A stretch of 64,000 bases of DNA from Bernardetia sp. ABR2-2B. GTDB taxonomy: Bacteria > Bacteroidota > Bacteroidia > Cytophagales > Bernardetiaceae. The position numbers were made by a program, and so were the translations under genes. Each line of letters starts with the position of its first letter. The stretch's first letter is position 1. The stretch spans positions 3,948,001 to 4,012,000 of the forward strand of contig NZ_CP147020.1 of NCBI RefSeq assembly GCF_037126435.1. The letters run 5' to 3'. Below, in pieces: positions 8,852 through 16,964 of this stretch. The notes below the pieces were generated by a model. It saw nothing but the letters and a program-made list of their open reading frames with translations. It searched no databases and was not told the origin of the DNA.

Positions 8852-10114
8852 ATGAAAAAATTGTTTATCTGTTCGCTTCTCTTTTTTTGCTTTACCATTA
8901 TTTCAAAAGCACAAACCCTAAATGAGCAAATTCAAACTTATAAACAAGAACAAAAGAATTTAGAGCAAAAATTAACCACTACAAAAAATCAGTTAGACAG
9001 CCTCAAACTTCTAAAAATAATTGAAGATTTGAATGCAGTCGGACTTCCAAAATCAGATTTTAAAGACGAAGTAATTACGCATTCAGCAATGATACTCACT
9101 TATGCTGAGGAATTTGAACAAGCTAGATGGGTAATGCACATCATTACCCCAGATATAGCACAGACAAGTTTTGGAAGAAGTAATGATTTTAGAGAAGACG
9201 AAAAGGTCAGTACAGGCTCTGCCAAACAAGAAGATTACTTTTTGGTGGATACTTTAGAGAATGGAAAATTAGAATATGATGGTTTTGGTTATGATAGAGG
9301 GCATTTAGCTCCTTCGGCAGACTTTCGCTGGTCTGAAAAAGCTCTTTCTGAATCATTTTTGTATTCTAATATGAGCCCTCAAAAAGCTGAATTTAATAGG
9401 GAGGTTTGGGCACACTTAGAAGATGCCTTGAGAGCCTATGTTATCAAAAATAACACTTCGCTTTATGTAGTTACATTACCTATCCTCAGTCAAGATGTAC
9501 AGAAAATAGAACGAGGAGTTAATAAAGTAGCTATTCCAAAACGATATGCTAAAATAGCCATTGATTTGAAGAATAGTCGTGGCATTGCTTTTTTACTTCC
9601 CAATGCAGCCTCTACGTCATTACTAACCACTTTTACGACTTCTATTGATGAGATAGAAAAGCTAACTCAGATAGATTTTTTTTCAAACCTAAGTGATGAG
9701 TTAGAAAATAGACTAGAATCAATGACGGATGGCAAAGAATGGATACCAAGTGATGAGCAACAAGATGTCGCTGCCATTGATCCAATGTCTCTGCCAAAAG
9801 GTTATTTCAATACAAATCAAGCGAAGTATAAGACAAAATCCAATAAGAAAGTGACTATCTGTGGAACTGTGGTCAGTACCAAGCTATCAAGTAAAGGAAA
9901 TATATTTATTAATTTAGATAGAGCCTTTCCCAATCAAGTTTTTACAGTTTCCATCTTTGCAGATAAGGTCAAAAACTTTCCATACAAACCTGAAGAATAC
10001 TTGAAAGGAAAAACGATTTGTGTTACTGGAAAAGTTTCTGACTACAACGGCACTCCAAGTATGAGTGTGGAAAATGGAAAGAGTATTGTTTTATATGAGG
10101 AAAAAGAAGAGTAA
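8852..10114 (+). CDS. Exported DNA/RNA non-specific endonuclease with C-terminal OB-fold-like domain
   Basis: The ATG at 8852 was chosen because it opens a clean signal peptide (MKKLFICSLLFFCFTIISKAQ); an earlier in-frame start at 8762 would place a non-signal stretch and the hairpin ahead of it. A short coiled coil (about 22-55) leads into the NUC domain, with the catalytic DRGH motif at 148-151, then LAPSADFRW and the metal-site asparagine region LYSNMSPQ. The C-terminal 85 residues (TICGTVVSTK onwards) resemble a nucleic-acid-binding OB fold. The product is probably a secreted or periplasmic nuclease for scavenging or defence against external DNA. A small protein of unknown function follows 29 bp later. 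Confidence 0.92.
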   Translation: MKKLFICSLLFFCFTIISKAQTLNEQIQTYKQEQKNLEQKLTTTKNQLDSLKLLKIIEDLNAVGLPKSDFKDEVITHSAMILTYAEEFEQARWVMHIITPDIAQTSFGRSNDFREDEKVSTGSAKQEDYFLVDTLENGKLEYDGFGYDRGHLAPSADFRWSEKALSESFLYSNMSPQKAEFNREVWAHLEDALRAYVIKNNTSLYVVTLPILSQDVQKIERGVNKVAIPKRYAKIAIDLKNSRGIAFLLPNAASTSLLTTFTTSIDEIEKLTQIDFFSNLSDELENRLESMTDGKEWIPSDEQQDVAAIDPMSLPKGYFNTNQAKYKTKSNKKVTICGTVVSTKLSSKGNIFINLDRAFPNQVFTVSIFADKVKNFPYKPEEYLKGKTICVTGKVSDYNGTPSMSVENGKSIVLYEEKEE

Positions 10115-10143
10115 ATTTGTAGTTCATCTTTATTAAAAAAAAT

Positions 10144-10362
10144 ATGCCTTCAATTTCTACAGAAAAACTATTTGCAAATACCATTGCTTCAAATGCTTCT
10201 ATTCAAGCGCACTTAGAAATCATCTTGAGAAATCAAGCAGAAATATTATCTAAGCAAACAGGTGAAGACGAGCAAGCGCTTCTTAGTGCTTTTCAGTTTG
10301 ATGTGGGTAATAGAGCACAGCATATTAAGAGTGAGATGTTGGCTAAACTCATAAATGACTAA
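10144..10362 (+). CDS. Small protein of unknown function downstream of the exported nuclease
   Basis: This 72-residue, acidic, helix-rich protein (EIILRNQAEILSKQTGEDEQ in the middle) has no signal peptide or recognisable motif. It starts 29 bp after the nuclease stop and is probably co-transcribed. By position it could be a nuclease inhibitor, but nothing in the sequence shows this, and a secreted nuclease with a signal peptide need not have one. Confidence 0.6.
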   Translation: MPSISTEKLFANTIASNASIQAHLEIILRNQAEILSKQTGEDEQALLSAFQFDVGNRAQHIKSEMLAKLIND

Positions 10363-10531
10363 AAGCGAGAAACTGTCTATAGAAAGGATAAAAAGGTGGC
10401 TACTAAAATAATTTAAGTAGTTGTTTTGACACCTATAATGACACCTTGATTTTCATAAAATACCGTAAATCATTGTATTGCAGTAGTTTATGATTTTTTA
10501 AACTATTCCTAACAGAGCTACTAGTTTTATG

Positions 10532-10575
10532 AAACCAAACAGTTTGTTTTAAAATAAACTGTTTGGTTTTTTGTT
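10532..10575. terminator. Bidirectional terminator between convergent genes
   Basis: A 14-bp perfect inverted repeat (10532-10545 with 10556-10569, aaaccaaacagttt / aaactgtttggttt) has a ten-base loop and T-runs on both strands. It lies between the small plus-strand gene and the minus-strand epimerase. Confidence 0.9.
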
Positions 10576-10580
10576 GGATA

Positions 10581-11573
10581 TTATTTTCTTATATCCTTCC
10601 AATACCAATCAATGGCTTCTGTAAGTCCTTTTTTGAAAGAATATTGAGGAGAGTAGCCTAATAGTTTTTTGGCTTTTTCAATAGAAGCTAAAGAATGAGG
10701 AATATCTCCTTGACGGTTGTCTCCATAAATAGCGTCGATAGCTGCAATTTTAGAATCGTATTTACTAAGAAGTAAGCGCATCAGTTCGAACATCTCTTTT
10801 ACAGTTGTGCGCTCTCCAAAAGCTACATTATACACTTGATTTATGGCATCTGGGTTTGTTGTTGTGGCTGCCAGTTCATTGGCTTGTAAGACATTTTCTA
10901 TGTAGGTGAAATCTCTTGAAAAATCGCCTTCTCCAAAAATAGTTGGTCGCTCATTTTCCATTAAAAGACCAATAAACTTTGGAATAACGGCAGCATAAGC
11001 ACCATCAGGACGCTGTTTTCTTCCAAAAACATTAAAATAACGCAACCCAATAATCTCCAAACCATATAAATCTGAAAAGACATTTGCATAAAGTTCATTT
11101 ACATATTTGGTTACGGCATAAGGCGAAAGAGGACGACCAATATTCTCTTCTACTTTAGGCAATGCTTTGTGGTCGCCATACGTTGAAGAACTGGCTGCAT
11201 ACACAATGCGTTTTATCCCTGCCTCTTTTGCAGCTACCAAAACATTTACAAAGCCAGAAATATTTACATCATTAGAAGTAATTGGGTCGGCAATTGAACG
11301 AGGGACAGAACCTAGTGCAGCTTGATGCAAGATAAGTTCAACATCAGTAACAGCCTTTTTACAGTCTTCTAAATTACGAATATCTCCCTCAATGAGTGTA
11401 AAGTTAGGGTTTTCTAAAAGATGAGCTATATTTTCTCTTCGTCCCATCGAAAAATTATCCAAGCAAGTAACCTTATTATCTTGAGCTAAAAATCTTTCGC
11501 AAAGGTTTGAGCCAATAAAACCAGCCCCTCCTGTAATAAGAATGCGTTTTGAAGTAAGTTTATTTTGTTCCAA
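10581..11573 (-). CDS. wbpP: UDP-N-acetylhexosamine 4-epimerase, WbpP/TviC family
   Basis: This extended short-chain dehydrogenase/reductase interconverts the C4 epimers of UDP-GlcNAc/GalNAc or their uronic acids to supply surface polysaccharide. Visible features are the NAD-binding GGAGFIG (15-21), the family signature HQAALGSVPRSI (83-94), SSSTYG (128-133) with the catalytic YAVTK (152-156), and a YFNVFGRKQ loop. The 330-residue length is normal. The start is TTG at 11571-11573: an in-frame stop lies shortly upstream, and the first internal ATG would delete the NAD-binding loop. It stands alone, without sugar or glycosyltransferase genes. The exact substrate (amino sugar or uronic acid) cannot be fixed here. 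Confidence 0.93.
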   Translation of the reverse strand: MEQNKLTSKRILITGGAGFIGSNLCERFLAQDNKVTCLDNFSMGRRENIAHLLENPNFTLIEGDIRNLEDCKKAVTDVELILHQAALGSVPRSIADPITSNDVNISGFVNVLVAAKEAGIKRIVYAASSSTYGDHKALPKVEENIGRPLSPYAVTKYVNELYANVFSDLYGLEIIGLRYFNVFGRKQRPDGAYAAVIPKFIGLLMENERPTIFGEGDFSRDFTYIENVLQANELAATTTNPDAINQVYNVAFGERTTVKEMFELMRLLLSKYDSKIAAIDAIYGDNRQGDIPHSLASIEKAKKLLGYSPQYSFKKGLTEAIDWYWKDIRK

Positions 11574-11628
11574 AAAAAATGTAAGTTTAGAGATTAAAAA
11601 TCAGAAAATTATGAATTGCAATCTACAA

Positions 11629-12138
11629 TCAAAGTAATCCCTCCACAGCTTTCATCAACTCCTCCAAATATTTTTTATCTGTCTGGTCAAAATCATTTAC
11701 TTTATCGCTATCTACATCTAAAATCAAAGCTACATTTCCATCTTTATCAAAGGCAGGAACTACAATTTCAGATTTGGAATCGGTACTACAAGCAATATGT
11801 CCTTCAAATTTTTCTACATCTTCTACTAAAATAGTCGCTTTATCTTGCCAAGATTTTCCACAAACTCCTTTCCCATATTTTATACGAGTACAAGCCAAAG
11901 GACCTTGAAAGGGTGCAAGAATAAGAGTTTGTTTTTCAAAGTCAGTAGAATCATTTTTTTCTACACGATAAAAACCAACCCAAAAAAAATCCATTCCATA
12001 CTTCAAGGCTGCTGCAATATTGGCAAGATTTGCCGTAAGGTCGCTTTCTATTGATGTGAGTGCTTTAATTTGAGGAATAAGCTCTTGATATTTTTCAGCT
12101 TTTGTAGCTGTTGCTGATATAGTTAATGTTTCTGCCAT
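11629..12138 (-). CDS. msrC: Free methionine-R-sulfoxide reductase (GAF domain, fRMsr)
   Basis: The enzyme reduces free L-methionine-R-sulfoxide and helps repair oxidative damage. The whole 169-residue protein is one GAF domain with the fRMsr signatures KYGKGVCGKSW and EGHIACSTDSKSEIVVP. The three conserved cysteines are C83, C93 and C117, so it should be active. It is divergent from the large surface-protein gene at 12385 and is followed by the epimerase on the same strand. The 5' part of this gene recurs as a decayed copy at 16385-16621 and as a 20-bp trace at 19225-19244, so this locus has been duplicated. Confidence 0.94.
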   Translation of the reverse strand: MAETLTISATATKAEKYQELIPQIKALTSIESDLTANLANIAAALKYGMDFFWVGFYRVEKNDSTDFEKQTLILAPFQGPLACTRIKYGKGVCGKSWQDKATILVEDVEKFEGHIACSTDSKSEIVVPAFDKDGNVALILDVDSDKVNDFDQTDKKYLEELMKAVEGLL

Positions 12139-12303
12139 GAATAAATGATGATTTATGTTTACTTTTAAAATTTCATTTTTACAAACTTACGTATAATTTA
12201 AATGTTTTATATGGATAGCACAAACAAATCAGAAATCACAACTTTTTTATTTTTTAGCGTAATTTGTAAAAGAAATATTAATCATTTTCTTACAAATTTC
12301 ACT

Positions 12304-12311
12304 TATATTTG
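12304..12311 (+). promoter_or_regulatory. Putative Bacteroidota -7 promoter box for the T9SS surface protein
   Basis: TATATTTG matches the TAnnTTTG consensus of the Bacteroidota housekeeping sigma factor and lies about 74 bases upstream of the start. No good -33 TTTG is seen at the expected distance, so this is a moderate call. Confidence 0.45.
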
Positions 12312-12384
12312 CAGCGCAATATAAACAGGTAAAAACGTTTATTTTGTAAAATAAATGTTATATATAAAAAAATAAAAACACAAT

Positions 12385-15300
12385 ATGAGAATTCTATACT
12401 TTACATTATTTTACTTCAGTTTTGTTGTCAGTATATCAGCACAAACTGATTTTTTATTACATGCTACAGAAGCCCCAGAGCTCGAATGGGAAGAGAGAGC
12501 AGGAGGAATGGGTTATCACCTATTTACTAAAATGGTAACTGATTCTAAAAATAATACTTATGTTGCAGGTTATCACGAAGGACATACGAAGTATGGAATT
12601 GCTGATTATGATGTGGAAGTCGGTAAGGTGGGATTGGTATTTATGAAATTGGATACACAGGGAGAGGTGTTATGGTATAAGAAATCTGAATCAGATGAAA
12701 ACTTCGAACAAATCACAACTGTAGCTGTAGATAAAAATGATAATGTTTTTGTTCTCAAGAAAGTAAATGGGACTTCATATATCATCAAGTATGACAGTAA
12801 TGGAAATAAGCTATTTGAAAAAGAAGTTGAAAATGGAGGTATCGGTATGGACATGCTCATCGATGATAATGGAAATATTCATATTGCTTTTGCTATCTAC
12901 GAAAGAGCAGTATTAGTGAATAAATTTGACCCAAAAGGAGATATAATTTGGAGCAGACGTATAGAAACAGACCATATCTATCCTAGACAGTTAGCATTAA
13001 ATCCGAATGGCAACGTATATATGATATGCGACTTTTTAACAGACTATGATTATAATTTATTGATTAGAGACGGAATTAATAATAATATTCTAAGAGAAAC
13101 AGAGTCTTTTAGTCGTTCTAGTTATGAAGACCATAATGGGATAGCAATTACTGGGTTTTCCTCTGATGGAAATATCTTATTTTTCTGTAAAGATATTATT
13201 AGAGGTGGTGAGTATAGATATCCTATTGATTCTAGTATTGGAATGGCATTCAATCCAACGACAAACGAGTTATGTATTGCAGGACGATACGAAGATGATG
13301 ATTACAAATTTCTGACTGTAGATGCAGAAACAGGTAATCAGAAAGAAGAAACACTCATCACAAATATTAATCCTAGTAGTGTCAATGTACCTACGCTAGT
13401 AGATATGCAAGTAAAGAATGGAACAATTCATTTGCTCAGTCTGTCTCATGATGTGTTTACTTATAGTTTTTCCGATTTAAGTGCTAAGATTACTCATATT
13501 TTTGATAAATATGGTAGCAATACTCAAGAGTTCGATAGTGAATTTGGTTCACCTGCACAAAAATATTTTCCTGACCCAGACTACTATGCGATAGATGAAG
13601 CCTTAGAAATGGCAGTATATAATGATGGAAAAGTAATTTTGTCAGTAGATGGAAATTCTAGAACGCTTCAAAACAACCGAGTGCTTCTTTCAGGTGGTTC
13701 TTCTAAGATGGCATTTATTCAAGTAGCTCCAAGTGGAAACATTAATTGGGCTAAAGATGGAGATGAGTTTGGGTTGGAAGTTCAAATGGCAGAAACTACT
13801 GATGAAGAGGGGAATTTGTATGTACTTGGTTTCCAGAGGGGAAATTCTACATTTGGAAACAATACATTGGATTATCAAACAGATCTAGAGGGAAGGGTAT
13901 CTCCCACTTTATACATAGTAAAGTATGATAGGTTTGGCAATGTAGTTTGGGTAAATCAATCAGATAAGTCTTCAAGAGATTATTTTAGTAAAATAGGACG
14001 TGGAATACAATCTATTGAAGTTTTTGAGGGGAAAATATATTGTTTTGGTGACTTTAAAGACTTAACATTCTCATCTCATTCCCCTAGTTTTCAAAGTGAT
14101 TGCAATTATCTCCGTTTTGATGCCTCTAATGGTAGGTTAGAAAAAATGAAACAAGTAATTATATCTACCAATGAAATAGAAAATTCTACTATCAAAAATG
14201 GAAACATATATTTACTAAATGGATCTCAGCTTATTAAAATCAATCAAAATGCAAATGTAGAATATGATTTAAAAGTGGGAGAGCTAGTAGAGGGTAAGAT
14301 AGAATCAGAGGGAATCAAAGTAGGTAATAACGGAGACATATACTTTACTTTTGTTGTTACTACCTCAGATCGTAATAGAGAAGAACCATTACTTTTTCAA
14401 ATGATAGGAAGACAATACAGTGCAACAGGTAAGAGTGCATTTCTTGCAAAGGCAAACTCTCAAGGTAATGTTCAATGGGTAAAGGATATATCCGAACAAG
14501 GATTATGTGGAGCTAAATTTACATTAAATCCCAAAACGAATGAAACGTATATGATGGTAGGAGATGTAGATGCTCCAGACGGAGGAATTAATAGAATAAG
14601 AACTGATAAACTGGCTAAGTTTAGTAGTCAAGGAAATAAAATATGGGTAAGGGATTATGGTTTTGAAGAAACTGAAAATTTTGGAAGTGGTTTCTCTTTT
14701 ATCACGGATTTAAGAAGAGGAGCATTTCCTACAGATTATAGATGGATAAAATGGGAAAACGGACATATCTATGTGCGAATAGGTGGAAAGCAAGCAGGAG
14801 GACGTAATTCTCTTGGTATATATGTATTACCTGTCTTTTTGAAAATAAACTCTTCAGATGGAAGTTTGGTATATCAAAAATATTTATCACCAAAGTATCC
14901 TAGCTCTTTTTCTTATGCAATGGTAGGAGTTGCTGGAAACCATATTTACTACCTTCCTCACGAACACTATAGACAAGTAGGTTCAGGTGATATTACCATA
15001 TCAGAATTTAGATTGATAAAACACGGACGGGTACACAAACTCCAAAATCAAAGCGCTCAAATATATGATAATTATACAGAGGGAGCAACCTATCAATGGT
15101 ATAAAAATGGAACACTATTACCAAATACTGAAAGAACAATAACAATTACATCAGGTGGAAATTATAGTGTCATAAAAACAGTAAATGGACAAATTTTAAA
15201 ATCTGATACGCTTATATTTGAAAAGTTTGAGCTAGTAGCTGATATTGAACAAGAAGATAATGGTTTAATATGTGGTGGATTAGGAAATACAAACCTGACA

Positions 15301-16290
15301 GCAAAAAAACAGCCTGAAAATACTCTTTATCATTGGTATATTGATGGTAAATTAGAAGAGACAAGTAGAATACCATCTTTTTCAGGAGCAAAGATTGGAA
15401 CACATAAGTACAAATTAGTTGTTACTAAAGATGGATATTCAGCAGCAGATAGTGTTACTATTACAGGAGTTAGAAGTATTACACCACGTATTGTAGGTAC
15501 AAATCAACTTTGTGAAGGACAAACTGCTACACTTGAGGTTACCTTATCAGGAATAACTCCTGTTCCTTCTACTATTCCTACCAAGATACAATGGTATCGA
15601 AATGGACAACTTATTGCAGGGGAAAATCAACATCAAATAATTGTAGATAAAGAAGGCGACTATAGTGCTACATACACAGTAGGAGACTGTCTTTACGAAA
15701 ATACTCGCAACGGAGTAAAAAGAATCAATGTATATACCCCCCCTACGATAAAAATCATTCAAATTGGAGAAGACTCATTAGATATTACTCCGAATGAGAA
15801 TATTAGTTCTGTAAAATGGTATAGAGGCAGTCGATTAGTGAAAACCCTTCTAGGAACAACTAAATATCAAGTAACAAGGAGTGGTACATACACTGCTGTG
15901 GCTCAATACTATGGAGTTTGTGAGGTTACCTCTGCTGAATTTGTTTATGAAGTACCTACCACCGACGACGATGACGACGATGACAATGGTGATGATGACA
16001 ATGATGATGATGTTTTGTCAAATGAAAGCATCTTTCAGTCTCAAGTCTTAGTTTATCCAAATCCTACAAATGACATTTTTGTAATAGACTTGAGAGATAT
16101 AGTTCCTACAGATAAAGAAATAATAATTACACTCACAGATGTATTAGGAAGAGAATTATATCGTAAATCATATCTTGCAACTGAAACCAAGCATGTTATT
16201 GATATAACAAATTATAAAGTAGGTATTTATGGTATTCAACTAATTTGGGATAAACAAATCCAAGTGCGAAAGAAGATACATAAGAAATAG
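12385..16290 (+). CDS. Large exported protein with propeller-like repeats and a T9SS type-A sorting domain
   Basis: The 1301-residue protein starts with a signal peptide (MRILYFTLFYFSFVVSISAQ). Residues about 30-890 hold many short blade-like units of the form 'NVYVxxxxN...KYDxxGN', resembling beta-propeller (SBBP-like) repeats. About 890-1190 are Ig-like segments with QWYKNG and YHWYIDG cores. An aspartate-only linker (about 1193-1209, DDDDDDDNGDDD pattern) precedes a C-terminal T9SS type-A domain: VYPNPTNDIF, then LTDVLGRELY and a terminal GIYGIQLIWD...RKK. T9SS cargo carrying such domains is exported and anchored or released at the cell surface. The ligand is unknown. It is flanked by the intact and decayed msrC copies. 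Confidence 0.88.
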   Translation: MRILYFTLFYFSFVVSISAQTDFLLHATEAPELEWEERAGGMGYHLFTKMVTDSKNNTYVAGYHEGHTKYGIADYDVEVGKVGLVFMKLDTQGEVLWYKKSESDENFEQITTVAVDKNDNVFVLKKVNGTSYIIKYDSNGNKLFEKEVENGGIGMDMLIDDNGNIHIAFAIYERAVLVNKFDPKGDIIWSRRIETDHIYPRQLALNPNGNVYMICDFLTDYDYNLLIRDGINNNILRETESFSRSSYEDHNGIAITGFSSDGNILFFCKDIIRGGEYRYPIDSSIGMAFNPTTNELCIAGRYEDDDYKFLTVDAETGNQKEETLITNINPSSVNVPTLVDMQVKNGTIHLLSLSHDVFTYSFSDLSAKITHIFDKYGSNTQEFDSEFGSPAQKYFPDPDYYAIDEALEMAVYNDGKVILSVDGNSRTLQNNRVLLSGGSSKMAFIQVAPSGNINWAKDGDEFGLEVQMAETTDEEGNLYVLGFQRGNSTFGNNTLDYQTDLEGRVSPTLYIVKYDRFGNVVWVNQSDKSSRDYFSKIGRGIQSIEVFEGKIYCFGDFKDLTFSSHSPSFQSDCNYLRFDASNGRLEKMKQVIISTNEIENSTIKNGNIYLLNGSQLIKINQNANVEYDLKVGELVEGKIESEGIKVGNNGDIYFTFVVTTSDRNREEPLLFQMIGRQYSATGKSAFLAKANSQGNVQWVKDISEQGLCGAKFTLNPKTNETYMMVGDVDAPDGGINRIRTDKLAKFSSQGNKIWVRDYGFEETENFGSGFSFITDLRRGAFPTDYRWIKWENGHIYVRIGGKQAGGRNSLGIYVLPVFLKINSSDGSLVYQKYLSPKYPSSFSYAMVGVAGNHIYYLPHEHYRQVGSGDITISEFRLIKHGRVHKLQNQSAQIYDNYTEGATYQWYKNGTLLPNTERTITITSGGNYSVIKTVNGQILKSDTLIFEKFELVADIEQEDNGLICGGLGNTNLTAKKQPENTLYHWYIDGKLEETSRIPSFSGAKIGTHKYKLVVTKDGYSAADSVTITGVRSITPRIVGTNQLCEGQTATLEVTLSGITPVPSTIPTKIQWYRNGQLIAGENQHQIIVDKEGDYSATYTVGDCLYENTRNGVKRINVYTPPTIKIIQIGEDSLDITPNENISSVKWYRGSRLVKTLLGTTKYQVTRSGTYTAVAQYYGVCEVTSAEFVYEVPTTDDDDDDDNGDDDNDDDVLSNESIFQSQVLVYPNPTNDIFVIDLRDIVPTDKEIIITLTDVLGRELYRKSYLATETKHVIDITNYKVGIYGIQLIWDKQIQVRKKIHKK

Positions 16291-16299
16291 ATTATTATA

Positions 16300-16324
16300 G
16301 GCGTAGCTCTTATAAGGCTACGCC
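16300..16324 (+). terminator. GC-rich hairpin downstream of the T9SS surface protein
   Basis: ggcgtagc (16300-16307) pairs perfectly with gctacgcc (16317-16324), GC-rich for this genome and ten bases after the stop. There is no T-run, so it is either a weak terminator or an RNA-stabilising 3' hairpin. Confidence 0.5.
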
Positions 16325-16384
16325 AACTCCTTATATTATCTAATAAAGTGTGTAAATTTTAAAGATTTTGAGTTCTACTTTTTG

Positions 16385-16621
16385 TCAAAGTAATCCTTCA
16401 AAAACTCTTATCAACTCCCCTAAATATTTTTTATTTGTCTGCTCAAAACCATCTACTTTATAAAAATTACCTCAAAAAAAGACTTGATTTCATATTTGAA
16501 TACTATCGTAATTAGCTATAAGGTCGCTTTCTATTGATGTGAGTGCTTTAATTTGAGGAATAAGCTCTTGATATTTTTCAGCTTTTGTAGCTGTTGCTGA
16601 TATAGTTAATATTTCTGCCAT
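16385..16621 (-). pseudogene. Decayed, internally deleted copy of msrC
   Basis: The 5' 108 bases (16514-16621) are nearly identical to the start of the intact msrC, including MAEILTISATATKAEK and LTSIESDL. A diverged middle follows, then a 3' end similar to the msrC tail. Relative to the intact gene, roughly 240-280 bases of the centre are missing, including all three catalytic cysteines, and the frame stops after about 43 residues. The near-perfect 5' part beside a degraded 3' part suggests uneven decay or later gene conversion. It cannot make a functional reductase. It marks a past duplication around the intervening T9SS gene. Confidence 0.88.
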
Positions 16622-16964
16622 TGTATATATAAAGTTGAAAGTTGAGTTTAGTGGTTTTGAAAATAACGACAAACATAAGTCAGTAAAGTTGGGAGGGAAG
16701 TCTACATTTTATTATACAAATAGTATAATAGAAGGATTGAGTATAATAAAAACTGTTTGTAGCTATCTTATGAATAAAATTAGTAAAAACTTTCCGAATT
16801 ATGAATTGAAGTGTGCTAAAATATATCTTCTCTATTATTTTCTGTTTTTATAAGCAGTGTGATTATATCATTTTGACTTTAGGGTTTAATTTTATAATTT
16901 GTTAACCATTAAATACTTATGAAAAGAAAAGTTACTATTTTACTACCACTTTACTCTAAGAAGA
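16622..16964. other. Non-coding stretch upstream of the TonB-dependent receptor
   Basis: No convincing gene is present. A 72-codon open frame at 16635 has low-complexity composition and no neighbour logic. The right end holds a promoter-like pair, TTTG at 16872-16875 and TAATTTG at 16895-16901, one base short of the TAnnTTTG consensus, about 64 bases ahead of the receptor start. Confidence 0.4.

Noticed and set aside
16635-16853. A 72-codon plus-strand frame downstream of the decayed msrC copy
   Set aside because: Low-complexity composition, no family and no start context; more likely chance in AT-rich DNA.
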